Shown: piece by piece, positions 53,401-64,000 of the stretch | Numbering within the stretch: position 1 is the stretch's first letter | Layout of the letters: each line of letters starts with the position of its first letter | Assembly: GCA_016946835.1 (NCBI GenBank) | Contig: JACVTC010000076.1 | Location: 265,001-329,000 of the forward strand | From: Neocallimastix lanati (nom. inval.) | Taxonomy: Eukaryota > Neocallimastigomycota > Neocallimastigomycetes > Neocallimastigales > Neocallimastigaceae | DNA: 64,000 nucleotides | Reading direction: 5' to 3' | Program-made: the position numbers and the translations under genes | Notes under the pieces: model-generated | The model's input: only the letters and a program-made list of their open reading frames with translations | Databases searched by the model: none | What the model was told of the DNA's origin: nothing

Positions 53401-54677
53401 ATAAAGAAGATAAAATCAAGGTCGAAGATATATCAAAGAAAGAAACTATATATTTAATTCAAAATAATAATTTAAATGTTAATATTGATGATGATAATAA
53501 TATAAATAATTTTATGGAAAGATTCATAAATAAGAAAATTATATTAATAGATGGTATTGAATATTATAAACAAGGAGATCACCTGAGAAAAATTATTAAA
53601 AATAAAGAGAAACAAATAAAATTGATAGGAGAAGCACACTACATTGGCCATGAAGGCACCTATAAAACGTATAATAGATTGAAACGTGATTACTATTGGA
53701 AAAATATGAAAAGAGATGTTTACCTTTTCGTTAAATGTTGTCATAGATGTCAGCTTTATAGACCTCAACAGCTAAACCAGTTTACCGAAGACATAGCTAC
53801 GAAGCCCGGATACCCTTTTTCAAGAGTTGGGTTGGATCTTATAGGTCCGCTACCTGTCACAAGAAATTCTAATAAATTTATTATAGTATTAGTAGATTAC
53901 CTTACTAAATGGGTAGAGGCTGAAGCACTCAAATCTTCAGAATCGGAAGAAGTAATAAAATTCCTAAAATCAGTATTCGCTAGACATGGAATCCAGGAAA
54001 TCCTAACAACAGATAATGGTCCACAATTTATTGCAGACAAAACCAAGGCCTTCTTGGACCTCCATGACGTTTATGTTCATTATATTTCTACTTATCACCC
54101 AGCTTCAAATGGTGAAGTAGAAAATAGAAACAGGGAAATAAGTAAATACTTACGATTATTGGGAGAAACAATAACGGACTGGGATGAAACATTACCAAGT
54201 GCTCTTTGGGCTCTCAGAACTTGTAAAAACGAAGTAACTAAGTTCAGTAGCTTTGAACTCCTGTACGGTAGAAGAGATCTCCAACCATTTGAACTAACTA
54301 TTAATATTGAAAAGAAAAATCCTCAAGAAACATTAGAAGAATATTGGCTACGCAAATTTATTACCCACGACAAATGGATCAAAGAAGCTATTAAGAATAT
54401 CGATACTGCTAATAAACTCTGGGAGGATAGAAGAAAACAAATCAAAAGAATGAAGAGTTCCTATAAACCAGGAGATCTAGTACTTGTTAAAGTATTTAAT
54501 AGAAGAAAGTTGGATCCATATTTTTCTGGACCTCTTCAAATTGTCAAAAAGGAATTGAACACGGTCACAGTACGAGATCCTATTTCTGGAGAAATTGCGG
54601 AAAGAAACATTCATGTAAAAAATATTGTTCCTTATTTCACGGAAATAAACTTAGATGGTGACGAAGATGAAAAGTAA
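50391..54677 (+). CDS. pol: Element D pol (protease, RT, RNase H, integrase)
   Basis: Open throughout in the -1 frame. The first ~270 residues are Asn-rich low complexity. Protease: FLDTCASVNVI (~51468), again Cys after Asp-Thr. RT: GDWRMCVDFRALNN (~52250), LFSGYHQV, YIDDLIIFS (~52564). RNase H: RTDASKDGLGGVLL (~53005) and TDHKPLVS. Integrase: H-x3-H...C-x2-C (HYIGHEG...CHRCQ, ~53637-53755), GLDLIGP (~53830), TTDNGPQF (~54008), EVENRNRE (~54115), and a DPYFSGPLQIV end (~54514). No chromodomain. The polyprotein would supply enzymes for D and perhaps for gag-only B. Confidence 0.94.
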   Translation, partial: LINGRRATPNKQTNNISSNYIMTTVNDETHSDQNINKASSNNNSKYGNSYYSNQINSNTYQENQSKNNSFYGNKNFQQTANDSQEILAVATRKSKSKLHKTKPYDKAKQIDDLKNDPIPIRTAAMSHNSSLSNNYNMNNNTNMNNNNNNNNMNNTKMNNYNKVNNISNINKNNNNTINTDKENENASMIVEQEDESSINHKQSTALEKDNGEEQTNHNPVSSETERLTYLKPSFITGKNISTVKKKNNVERIQDIINNADELNTKNEKEDISNKPSGRHIKLMDAFDDYCIQDLIKEVASTDVITKLAHLLDLFPKFRTEFLKALRLTPKQTLTNVMTIISKHKIIKVCGKVENKDCEIFLDTCASVNVITRSALNKLKINKPSIGRISETIFQAYSNSFMDSDIYYLQISIGSRTFHEYFRVIEKDDIFDILIGVDSLKNNRFDINLVDDVLYYIDENNNYIKLSDLFYDISPTSTHQDSKPNEEHKFPKEESLLLTVTISKNQETNNNDENINFKENLINNIISSAPVKIKTEIKDLFHKYINVIAIKTDDLGKSKLFPHKIELIPGSSPIKLKSYRLSKSQTKALKSILINLIKNKLIIPSGSSWAFPVVLVPKKNGDWRMCVDFRALNNITIKDSYSLPLIDDILTFIGSNAKFLSTIDLFSGYHQVPMHPDDTDKTTFTTMFGNYKFCVMPFGLCNAPATFQREMNRIFFDLIGECLFVYIDDLIIFSNSLEEHILHLNKVFQILQNNGLKINIEKCEFFKEEVKLLGHILSTRGISPIPDKIKVILNWDTPKNTTQLKSFLGVVGYYRKFIFQFANIANPLYALLKKDVPFIWTNSCTEAFIELKRRLTISPILTPPDFTKAFIIRTDASKDGLGGVLLQLNDDSKEVPIYFESRTLSSSELNYSITDLEGKAVYHCVRKFKPYITGNSFITIVYTDHKPLVSIFANKEPMSSRHLKWITELSILKVKVLYQEGKKNVIADALSRMTTIEKNSTKAEDKEDKIKVEDISKKETIYLIQNNNLNVNIDDDNNINNFMERFINKKIILIDGIEYYKQGDHLRKIIKNKEKQIKLIGEAHYIGHEGTYKTYNRLKRDYYWKNMKRDVYLFVKCCHRCQLYRPQQLNQFTEDIATKPGYPFSRVGLDLIGPLPVTRNSNKFIIVLVDYLTKWVEAEALKSSESEEVIKFLKSVFARHGIQEILTTDNGPQFIADKTKAFLDLHDVYVHYISTYHPASNGEVENRNREISKYLRLLGETITDWDETLPSALWALRTCKNEVTKFSSFELLYGRRDLQPFELTINIEKKNPQETLEEYWLRKFITHDKWIKEAIKNIDTANKLWEDRRKQIKRMKSSYKPGDLVLVKVFNRRKLDPYFSGPLQIVKKELNTVTVRDPISGEIAERNIHVKNIVPYFTEINLDGDEDEK

Positions 54678-54726
54678 TAGTTATAATAATAAAAATTACA
54701 TTTTAATTTACATTTCAAAAATTTAT

Positions 54727-54768
<42 letters not shown>

Positions 54769-54800
54769 ACATTTTAATTTATATTTCAAATTCAAACTTT

Positions 54801-54849
<49 letters not shown>

Positions 54850-55614
54850 AAATAAGTATTACATAATGACAAAATAGTTTAAAATAAAAACAGATATATA
54901 AATATATATAACACAGTAATAACACAGATATAAAAGATATATATATATAATATATATATAACATAATTTCATATATACAATATAATAGGAATAGTATAAT
55001 AATATAGCATAAATATAACATAAATAGTAATATATATGTAATAAAATATATATAAATATAATAAGAATAGTAAAATCATATATGATTAAATAGTAATACA
55101 CATAAGAAATAACATATATACAATATATAATAAGAATAACATAAGTATAAGATAATATTATCATACAAAAAAAAAAAAAAATAATATATATATAATATAA
55201 AATATTAAGAGCAATATATAATAATACAAACAACGACGTATAATGAATAATATTTATATATAATCAATAATATATAAGGTAGTATTATTACAGGTACAAC
55301 ACACAATGTTAAGGAATATAAATATAATAAATAATAATTTTCACTCACAATAATTAAATATAATTAAATTCATAATAAAATTGTACATATAATATGATAC
55401 GATAAATACTAAGGAATTGATCATAATAAAATATATATAATGACAAGCATACTACAATAAAATACAATAATATAATATAAATATATAAATATATATATAA
55501 ACAATATAATATAGACAGAGGTATATACAATAAATAATAATATAGATATACAAATATATAATGATAAGTTAGTACAAAAAAAAAAAAATTTACATTTCAA
55601 AATTTAGATTTCAA

Positions 55615-55662
<48 letters not shown>

Positions 55663-55757
55663 ACATTTCAAAATTTAGATTTCAAAATTTACACACATAA
55701 AAAAAAAAAAAAATAAAAAAAAAAAAAAAAAATATTAAATATTAAATATATACATAC

Positions 55758-55801
<44 letters not shown>

Positions 55802-55966
55802 TAATATTCATACATAATAACTATGATTTTTAGATATTAGCCAATTAAATTAAACTAGAATAAATATAATATTTTAATTTTTTTTTTAGAATAATATTTT
55901 TTTTAGAGAAATTATATATAAAATAGGGACTTCAAGGGACGAAGTCTACTCAAAGCAGGGGCGTCT
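54678..55966 (+). other. Element D 3' region with A tracts, hairpin and polypurine tract
   Basis: About 1.25 kb without a gene. It has several poly(A) runs (about 54730-54767, 54809-54847, 55619-55661, 55761-55794) and TATA-like low complexity that gives a spurious minus-strand ORF. Near the end lies hairpin GACTTCAAGGGACGAAGTC (55928-55946), identical to B's, then 20 nt including AGCAGGGGCGTCT before the LTR. Confidence 0.75.
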
Positions 55967-56507
55967 TGATACGACACTTACAAATAATATAGAAATAACT
56001 ATAAAAATAATTTAAATAATAGATAAATAATTTAATACATGTAAATAAATGAGTTTGTACAATTAATAAGTATTAATAAAATTAAATAAGATAAACTAAC
56101 CAATAGAATAGAGTTAAGAGAAATAATGAAATATAAAATGAAGAAAATAAATAATAAATTAAGAAGGAAGTTAGAGAGCTAACTAAAAAGTTAATATTAA
56201 GGAGAGAAAACTTAATATTATTATAATTATAGTTATAAAGAAAATAATTAGTTATTCAGAGGATTAACTAATATAAAATTTAGTAGAATTTAATATGTAT
56301 TAATATAACTAAAATAATAAAATATATTGATTAATATTTAAATATAAAATAAAATAATAAAATTAAAATACGACAAAAGAATTATTATTGTTTACTATAT
56401 ATTTTATTAGTGTGTGTTTATTATTATATTCTTCTGTTAGAATATATTATTTTATAATCAAACAACTTGCTCAACCGAACACTGATACTTTTAATAATAT
56501 CGTATCA
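55967..56507 (+). repeat. Element D 3' LTR
   Basis: Direct repeat of 48187-48727, same length. Element H's LTR starts four bases after it. Confidence 0.94.
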
Positions 56508-56511
56508 AATT

Positions 56512-57560
56512 TGATAAAGAATGAAGTAATAAATTGATTCTTATTAAAAACCTTTTAATATAGTCAATGTGATTTTTAAAATATTAATAAATTTATGTAT
56601 TCTTTACATTAATAATTTTACTATATTATTTGATCTGAAAATTTAAGTTTATACATAAAATTTAATTTAAATTTATGTTCATTCCTTATAAAGGTAAATT
56701 AAATTTATGAGAGTTTAGCAATAACATAGTACTAATTACTTTTAGTATTATTTTTCTAAATAAGGAATAATTCCTGTATATAAACAACTTAAATAACTTT
56801 ATCAATATTTCTGTCTTTCGAATGGGTTAGGGTAATTGAAATGAAAGAAATAAATAAAATAAAATTTTCTGTATTTAAAATTGTAAAAGATTTTTCATAT
56901 ATTAATAAATGTATTTTATTTTCTATTATGTCATTCAAATTAATATATAAGATTACATATTAAATTAGTATCAAAATTAAGTTAAAGTATTCAATTTTAT
57001 TGTAATACTGCTTCTCTTTTTTTTGTTTAATTCTTATCTATAATGCATCTTTTATATTATAGATTTATTTTGGTTAATTTGAATATTAGGAAATAATAAA
57101 ATTTCTATTTATTACAATAAGGAAATAATCAATAAGATTTAAAAATCTATTGTTTTTCCATCTCTTCAACTACTTCCAGAGGCTTTGCTACTATTATATC
57201 TTCAAAAAGATATAAATTGACTACCTTGGAACCCCTTTTTAGGGGAGAGAAAAAAAAAGAAAATAAAAATAGAAATAATAAAAATAAATAAATAAAAAAA
57301 AATAAATAAATAAAAAAAAAATAAATAAAAATAAATAAAAATAATAATAAAAATAAAATAAAAATAAAATAAATAAATAAAAATAATAATAAAAATAAAA
57401 TAAAAATAAAATAAATAAATAAAAATAATAATAAAAATAAAATAAAAATTAAAATAAAAATATAATAAATAAATAAAAATTATTGTGAAAGAATAAAATT
57501 TTTTTTTTTTGTGTTTTAATATTATATAATTTTTTTTTTTGAATTCCTCGAACCATAACA
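56512..57560 (+). repeat. Element H 5' LTR
   Basis: TGATAAAGAATGAAG...CATAACA. Nearly the same as solo LTR H' (26113-27146), which supports both edges. It contains a long AAAT/AAAAT low-complexity stretch (57250-57480) whose reverse strand gives a spurious Phe/Tyr/Leu-rich ORF. Confidence 0.88.
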
Positions 57561-57632
57561 TAAAGTTTGGTGGAGATATCGGGGATTTCAAAATTAAAAA
57601 CTAATATTAAAACATACACAATAATTTTATTT

Positions 57633-57679
<47 letters not shown>

Positions 57680-58472
57680 TTTTTACAATAATATAGAAAT
57701 ATAATATATACATAAATAAATATTAATAATTTAAAGTAGCACCTACGTCCTTACTATATTAGTTGGATAAATAATTTCATTCAACAAAGTTGTTATATTT
57801 CTGTTTGTGCAAGAGAAACAGTGTGATATAAAACTTTGAAATATTTATTCCTGTCAAGTACTAATTAGTAAGAATAATAATTTAATTATATTATACATTT
57901 ATTCATTAATATAAGAATACTTTTATACAATTTATAACTTATTGTAATCGGCGGCTGTTGGATGAAAAACTCCTTAGCTTAAGGCTTTGTTACAATTAAG
58001 TGTATATAGTAATTCGTATTTATATTATCGACTAAATTATATTATAATTGAAATTATAAATTCAAATTTATAAATATATACATATATATAGTATCTATAT
58101 ATTGATACCAAGACTGTTGATATATATAGATATAAAAATTAGACGTTTATATTAGAGAATAGGAGAAGGATTGCTTTAAACATAGGGAGGTAGTAGAGCA
58201 TTATTGAATAAGGTTTAGTGATACAAGTGATAACAGAATAGAAAAAGTGGTAAGGTCCCGTGTTCGTACAGGCACACACTACTCTGTTATATTCACTATT
58301 CTGACGGTTCAATAGTGGAGGTCGAACGGCCCTGTAAAGAATCTGCGGATCCGAAAATAATATAAAGCTAATAATATATATATAAGAAATATTTATAAAT
58401 TTTCCATATTAATTTTTTTTAATTTAGCAATTAATTTATTCCGTGCTACATATAAGAAATTCTAGTGTACTG

Positions 58473-58512
<40 letters not shown>

Positions 58513-58956
58513 TTGTTTACTGTTCTTACTCTGTGGTTAAGTGAAATTGAGCCAAAGAAGAAAGACTACTATATTTTTTTTTTACTACCTGTTTAATTTG
58601 GTTGTCGAGGTGTATCTTGAACCAAATAATTATCATTATAAGTGGTCGAAGTGTCATTCGAGCTTATAACCTTAATATAATTATATCTTCTATTGGTGAT
58701 CGAAAGGTATTCGAACCAATAATATAAAATTTCCTTAGGTGGTCGAGTGTTATTCGAACCTAAAAATATATTTCTTGTAGGTGGTCGAAGTGTATTTCGA
58801 ACCTCATATAAATAACTATAAAGATATAATTTAATAAACAATAATTATAAAATATTTTAATCTTGGATATCAAAATAAAACAAAACAAAAAAAAAAAACA
58901 AAAACAAAAACAAAAACAAAAAAAAAAACAAAAAAAAAAAAAAACAAAAAACAAAA

Positions 58957-58996
<40 letters not shown>

Positions 58997-59121
58997 TATT
59001 TTTTTTTATCTCTGAAGTGTTTGTAAACTTACCTATTTTTTTTTTTCTAATCTCTGAAGTGTTTGTAAACTTATAAATTCTAATACTATATTATATATAT
59101 CTATAACATACTCACACACAA

Positions 59122-59155
<34 letters not shown>

Positions 59156-59212
59156 ATTATTTTTATTTTGAATATTTTACCTATATTACTGTATAATTTC
59201 TACTCAAGAAAT
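57561..59212 (+). other. Element H leader
   Basis: A PBS-like TGGTGGAGATATCGGGG at about 57570 (as in A) is followed by a poly(A) run (57640-57674), balanced-composition islands at about 57735-57810, 57945-58000 and 58170-58350, more A runs, the five-hairpin array (58597-58804), a CAAAA-rich and poly(A) stretch (58877-58989), a doubled CTCTGAAGTGTTTGTAAACT (near 59010 and 59051), and a final poly(A) run close to the gag AUG. No gene. Confidence 0.7.
58597..58804 (+). repeat. array of five related hairpins upstream of gag (H)
   Basis: Stem-loops at about 58597-58626, 58636-58669, 58691-58721, 58735-58763 and 58779-58804. Each has the conserved core GGT(G/T)GTCGA or GATCGA ... TTCGAACC or its variant, but the outer arms differ (TTGGT/ACCAA, TTATAAG/CTTATAA, TATTGGT/ACCAATA, TTAGGT/ACCTAA, AGGT/ACCT), each time still complementary. 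Confidence 0.75.
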
Positions 59213-60172
59213 ATGGCTTCAGTTACTAATGATACTACTAATGTTCCTTCATTTAAAGATCTTAAAAAGGAACTAAAATATGTTGATAAATTAAACAAGG
59301 ACCATTTGGATATAAAATCTTGGGCTTCTGAAATTGAGTTATGGATCCAATTACAAAATATCACTGATCCAAAAACTATTTTTGTTGCTTGCCTATTAAC
59401 GTCTACTGGTGAACCAAGACAAATTATCCAAGAATTAGAACTACCTGCTACTACAGCAGAAGAAGATGTAGAATTGAATGGTTCCACTGATACTGGTGAG
59501 ATGTCAGGATCTAGCACCAGTAGCTCTACTAGTTCAAGTAGTTCTAGTAATGATAGTGTTAGAACTAACCGTTATCCTTCTTTTGTCGAGATCGTCAACG
59601 CTCTTGAAGTATTCTATGGGGCAAAGGAAGATCAGAATACCTTATTAAGGGAATTGCGTGCTCTTAAAATTGGTAGAAATGAAAAAGTAAGGGATTTTAA
59701 TAAAAGATATCGGACATTATATTTAAAATTAGATAAAACTCACAAAAAACAAATCAGTATCTTGGACTATGCTGATGCACTTGAGAATAATATTGAGGCC
59801 TGGAAAAGAGTAACTTTAATTGATGATATACCACTTTCAAAGGCTTATGAAATTGCAGAAAAAGTGGATAGACTTGCTGTGAGGTTACATCGTGTACCAA
59901 GTCCTAATAGAAATGTTTCCAACAACAATAATAATAATTATAATAAGAGTCGTAGTTCACCACCAAGAAATACTTATGAAAACAGGGACAATAGGAAAGT
60001 TTCTGATGAAAGTGAAAGGGAGAACCTTACACGTGGACCAAGAAACTCTACCGTCAAAACCTGTTTCTTCTGTAAGGAACCTGGACATTATCAACAACAT
60101 TGTCCCAAACTACAAGCCATTATAGAAGAAAATAAGAAACTGATTTTTTCCAAAGGACCTTTAAACCAGTAG
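59213..60172 (+). CDS. gag: Element H gag
   Basis: ATG 59213 (MASVTNDTTNVPSFKDLKKE) chosen by alignment with A and F gag. Conserved block LDIKSWASEIELWIQLQN and ACLLTSTGEPRQIIQELE, a Ser/Thr-rich linker instead of A's acidic one, AKEDQNTLLRELRALKIGRNE, RDFNKRYRTLYLKLDK, and a CCHC knuckle C-FF-C-KEPG-H-YQQH-C near the end. Open throughout. It ends at the slippery site at 60160. Confidence 0.92.
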   Translation: MASVTNDTTNVPSFKDLKKELKYVDKLNKDHLDIKSWASEIELWIQLQNITDPKTIFVACLLTSTGEPRQIIQELELPATTAEEDVELNGSTDTGEMSGSSTSSSTSSSSSSNDSVRTNRYPSFVEIVNALEVFYGAKEDQNTLLRELRALKIGRNEKVRDFNKRYRTLYLKLDKTHKKQISILDYADALENNIEAWKRVTLIDDIPLSKAYEIAEKVDRLAVRLHRVPSPNRNVSNNNNNNYNKSRSSPPRNTYENRDNRKVSDESERENLTRGPRNSTVKTCFFCKEPGHYQQHCPKLQAIIEENKKLIFSKGPLNQ

Positions 60173-60209
60173 AAGGGAGAGGAAGCACTCCCATCAAAAA
60201 AATAGCTTC
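60160..60209 (+). promoter_or_regulatory. gag-pol programmed -1 frameshift signal (H)
   Basis: T-TTA-AAC (60160-60166), 8-nt spacer with the gag stop, stem GGGAG (60175-60179) / CTCCC (60188-60192) with loop AGGAAGCA. Loop GAAGC pairs with GCTTC at 60205-60209. Confidence 0.8.
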
Positions 60210-63200
60210 ATTAAAATATACTTCCAATTCTTCTGATGCAGAAAGTAAAGACTACAGAGTGGATTATACTATCAAAAGTCATGATCAGGTAGGAGAATAT
60301 TTTGTCGGTGCGGCAAAAAGAAAACTTGATGAAAGTGATGTTGAGTTAGATAATGGAAAAGGAAGGAAAATTCATAAAAACCTACGTGATAATCCACGAC
60401 CTATAAACACTCCTGCATTAAGAAAAAGAAAAGAAAGAGAATTGGAAACTGAAGAGGTGATACCTCATAAGAAACAGTTGCAAACATCAATAATTATGCA
60501 ACCAAATATCAATAAAGAAAAGAAAATTGAAAAAGCAATACGTGATAAAGAAAGATTTTTGAAATCTAGTACTAATTCTAAAGAATTCGAAACTGCATCA
60601 TCCAGTCAGTCTAATGTAAACTTAATTACTAATAAAGAGGAAATAACTTCAAAAGTTGATAATGTAGAAGCTCCAAGGGAAATTAACCAAACTAGAGAAA
60701 GAAAAAAAGACAAAAATAATAATAATAATACTAGTAATCCTAATAATAGTAACAACGGAACTATTAGAAAAACCCCAGTCGTAAATGATAATAATAATAA
60801 TAATACTATTAATATTAATAATAATGAAACTATTATCGATAATAATCATATAACGAATAATAAAAATATATTAAATAAATTAATTAATACAGATGGTATT
60901 AATAATAATAATAATAATGATAATAATAATAGTATGAAAATACCTCGGGTAAATCGAATTATTAAAATGCTTTCTAATTATAAGGAATATGATGTATGGG
61001 ATGATTTAAGCAATATCAAGTGTAATATTACCTTTGGACAGCTTTGGAATGCTGCGCCTAAAATAAGAAGTCAAGTTTCCCAAGGTTTAAAACTAGAAAA
61101 AGCCACCACTAATGTTGTTGGCGCTATTAATAATGTAGTTGCTACTACAACATTAGTTAATAATGTTGATCATAACTATAAAAGTAAAAGTACAGAAATA
61201 ACAGAGGAGGATATTGCAATGGTAGATGCCTCTGTTGATGGTGTATCTGGAAAATTACTTATTGATACGTGTAGTAATTTAAATATTATGTCACAAAAAT
61301 ATTATAATTCTCTACCATACCAATATACCGCTGTTGGTCATAGTTGTGGTAGAATAATGCTTGCCACTAGAGACGATGAATACTCTGAAGGAATAGTCGT
61401 TAGGATACCTGTGAAAATTAATGAGCTTTCATTGTTAATTGATTTCCGAATTGTAGAAAAAGAGGAACCATTTTATGACATGCTAATTAATTTAAAAACT
61501 ATAGTTGATAATAGATTATTTATTAATCCCTTAAATAATTGCTTATGTAAATATAACATGGATGGTACTATCAGTTCTATTACACCAATAAATAATTCTG
61601 CAATTGACGAAAAATATATTTGTAGTGTTAACAAATTACTTGAGGATAATAGTAAGGAAAAATATGCTGGTGGGGAATTAAAGAAATTAGAAGGATTACC
61701 ACCTATGGAATATATACATAATACAATATTTATGAATACTCTAAATGAAAAATATAGAACTGATATAATACACCTATTAGAGGACAATATAGAAATTGTT
61801 GCTACGTCGTCTGAGGAATTAACACCATCATTGCTTTCACCACACAAAATAAATCTAAAAGCTGGTACCAAACCTATAAAACAAAGAGCTTATCGGCTAA
61901 CAAAATTAAAGACAGATATTTTAAAGGAAGAATTAACTAAGTTAATTAATAAAAAGTTAATTGAGCCTTCAAATTCTGAATGGTCTTCGCCTATTGTTCT
62001 AGTACCAAAGCCTAATGGGAAATGGCGTATGTGTGTAGATTATAGGAAGGGTAATGACTCTACTATAAAGGATTCTTATTCTATACCATACATTGATGAA
62101 ATTTTTGATAGTCTCAATGGTGCAACTATCTTCACTACCATTGACTTATACTCTGGATATCACCAAATTTTAATGGAGGAAGAAAGTATTGGTATAACAA
62201 CTTTCACCACTAAGTTTGGTAACTACCAATTTAAAGTTATGCCATTTGGTCTAACCAACGCTCCTGCAACCTTTCAAAGAGAAATGAATAGAATCCTATT
62301 TCCTTTAATAGGAAAGTGTGTTTATAATTTTATCGATGATATACTTATATACTCTAAAACAGTTGAAGAACACCTCCAACATATTCAACAAGTTTTATCC
62401 ATACTCAAAGAAAATAGATTAAAACTTAATATTGAAAAGTGTCACTTCATGAAAACAGAAGTGAATGTTTTGGGGCATAGATTAACCACTAAAGGCTTAA
62501 AACCTCTTGATAGTAAAATCGAGGTTATCAGAGATTGGAAACCCCCTCAGGACATCCATGAATTACGTTCATTTTTAGGAGCTGTTGGATACTATAGAAA
62601 TTTCATCGATAAATATTCACAAATTACTGCGTGTTTGTGTAAATTATTAAGGAAAGGTGTGAAGTATGTTTGGACTAGTGAACACCAAAAATCGTTTGAA
62701 GTACTGAAAGAAAAACTAATAAATGCACCCATATTAAGTTTCCCTCAGTTTGATAAAGAATTTATTATACGTACCGATGCTTCTTATGATGGAATAGGAG
62801 GTGTGTTATTACAAAAAGATAATGAAACTGGAAAAGAACACCCTATTCACTTTATTAGTAGAAGTTTGACCAGAGCAGAAAAGCATTATGGTATAACGGA
62901 CCTAGAAGGTGCTGCCCTATATTATTGTATAACTAAATTAAAACCGTATATAGATGGAAATCCAATACCAACTATTGTATATACGGACCATAAACCGTTA
63001 CTAGGGTTGTTCAAAAATAAGGAACCACATAATGCAAGGCAAACTAGATGGTGTTTAACAGCTAGTATGCTTGGTGTAGACATTAGATATGAAACCGGTA
63101 AAAAGAATGTGCTTGCTGATGCCCTATCCCGAATGAAAAATAATAAAGAAAATGTAGTTTTAGCTACGAAAATAATTAACCATGATATTACGAATGATGA

Positions 63201-64000
63201 AAATGAAGCCTTATTATCCAAAGTAATACATGATTTTATCAATGAAAAATTCACCACTATTGATGGTGTTGACTACTTTATTGATGGTAACAATTATAGA
63301 AAATTAGTAACCGATCTTAATGAAAGAATAAAATTAATATTAGAGGCTCATAATATTGGACACAATGGTTATTATAAGACTTATCAACGTTTACGTAAGA
63401 GTTATTATTGGAACGACATGATGAATGATGTTAAACGTGTTGTCAGTAAGTGTGAAAAATGTCAATTAAATCGACCACAACCTTATCCAGAGCCTACAGA
63501 AAATCTACCTACTAAAGTGGAAGGACCTTTTGTACATCTTGGTTTGGACATTATCGGTCCACTGGTTAAAACTAGAAGTAATAATCAATATATAATAGTA
63601 GCTGTTGATTATTTCACTAAGTGGGTAGAAGCAGAACCGACTGAAAATATCACTTCTAAAGACGTAATTAAGTTCCTTATTAACGTATTTTCTCGTCATG
63701 GAGTTCCCCAAATAATTACCACCGATAATGGTGCCCAATTTACATCAGATATGACTAAAATATTTTTAGATCTATATGATGTATATATAAAATTTGTTAC
63801 AACATATCATCCCGAATCTAATGGACTTACGGAAAATCGTAATAAAGAAATTGGTAAACTCCTTAGATTGCTTGGGACGAAAAATAAAGATTGGGATGAG
63901 GTATTACCCTCTGCTCTCTGGGCTTTAAGAACTGTTAAAAATAGTACCACTAACCATTCTAGTTTTGAATTAGTTTATGGTCGTGAAGACCAACAACCTT
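60166..64000 (+). CDS. pol: Element H pol, partial at window edge
   Basis: Open in the -1 frame from the slip site to the end of the window, which is why it has no stop here. It starts GRGSTP-KKIASLKY like A. The N-terminal extension is Asn-rich. Protease: LIDTCSNLNIM (~61258), Cys after Asp-Thr as in A and D. RT: GKWRMCVDYRK (~62020), [17 protein letters not shown] (~62330). RNase H: RTDASYDGIGGVLL (~62771) and TDHKPLLG. Integrase: HNIGHNG...CEKCQ (~63350-63465), GLDIIGP (~63542), TTDNGAQF (~63718), TENRNKE (~63829). The C-terminal GPF/Y region lies beyond the window. By eye it is close to A pol along its whole length. Confidence 0.9.

Larger units (their letters stand above)
48187..56507 (+). 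mobile_element. Element D: whole Ty3/gypsy-group LTR retrotransposon
   Basis: An 8.3-kb element with 541-bp LTRs of equal length that look identical (48187-48727, 55967-56507), so it is young. It has a PBS, a short leader, gag, recoding signal, pol (PR-RT-RH-IN, no chromodomain), a long A-rich 3' region, and a 3' hairpin plus purine tract. It looks whole. It is a candidate helper for element B. Confidence 0.94.
56512..64000 (+). mobile_element. Element H: A-clade Ty3/gypsy element, right end outside window
   Basis: 5' LTR 56512-57560, a 1.65-kb structured leader, gag, recoding signal and pol that is still open at the window edge in integrase. The 3' LTR is not in the window. What is seen looks whole. 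It was beside tRNA-Gly before D landed between them, making a second two-layer pile. Confidence 0.88.

Noticed and set aside
54859-55233. Minus-strand hydrophobic ORF
   Set aside because: TA-rich low complexity in D's 3' region.
1-64000. Polinton, envelope-bearing element or DNA virus
   Set aside because: No capsid, packaging ATPase, polymerase B or envelope-like gene seen; all large ORFs are Ty3/gypsy gag or pol or the MULE transposase.

Overview
The window is very A+T-rich (roughly 80% by eye), full of poly(A)/poly(T) runs and AAT repeats, and has asparagine-rich proteins, two eukaryotic tRNA genes, a FLYWCH/MULE transposase and a small secreted-protein family. This best fits an early-diverging fungus such as an anaerobic gut fungus (Neocallimastigomycota). 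Another A+T-rich protist, such as a dictyostelid, cannot be excluded from sequence alone. Almost all of the window is LTR retrotransposon of the Ty3/gypsy group. I letter the elements A to N. All are treated as fossils, whether whole or broken.

Layout. (1) 1-1648: A+T-rich spacer, then tRNA-Cys(GCA), minus strand, 1649-1719. (2) 1734-39608: a pile of LTR elements starting exactly 14 bp upstream of the tRNA-Cys gene. From the tRNA outward: A (whole, young), B (whole, gag only), C (broken), old LTR M, solo LTRs N, J1, K, H' and J2, LTR L (with an inverted solo LTR inside), and F (cut short, with the whole chromodomain element E inside it), ending in a cut LTR J3. Nearly all point away from the tRNA, and most are flanked by 4-bp repeats of the same ATTT/TTTT target. 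(3) 39615-48102: the only non-LTR stretch. It holds a duplicated tail of a secreted-protein gene, a probable MULE DNA transposon (TIR-like ends at 41502 and 45270) with a FLYWCH-MULE transposase in two frames, and a broken secreted cysteine-rich protein gene. (4) tRNA-Gly(UCC), minus strand, 48103-48172, and again exactly 14 bp upstream a second pile: D (whole) followed by H, which runs off the right edge.

How the parts work together. A, C, D and H make Gag in one frame and PR-RT-RH-IN in the -1 frame. At each junction there is a slippery heptamer TTTAAAC or TTTAAAT, exactly 8 nt of spacer, and a GGGAG/CTCCC stem with an 8-nt loop. In A, C and H the loop can pair downstream as a pseudoknot. 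This reads as a shared programmed -1 frameshift signal. B has only gag but shares with C and D a compensating hairpin 20-21 nt before the 3' LTR, so B is probably mobilised in trans by D-like elements. The A/F/H clade has long leaders with compact structured domains and tandem hairpin arrays upstream of gag. The elements lacking a chromodomain sit next to tRNA genes. The one element with a chromodomain (E) lies inside another element, with a 5-bp target repeat.
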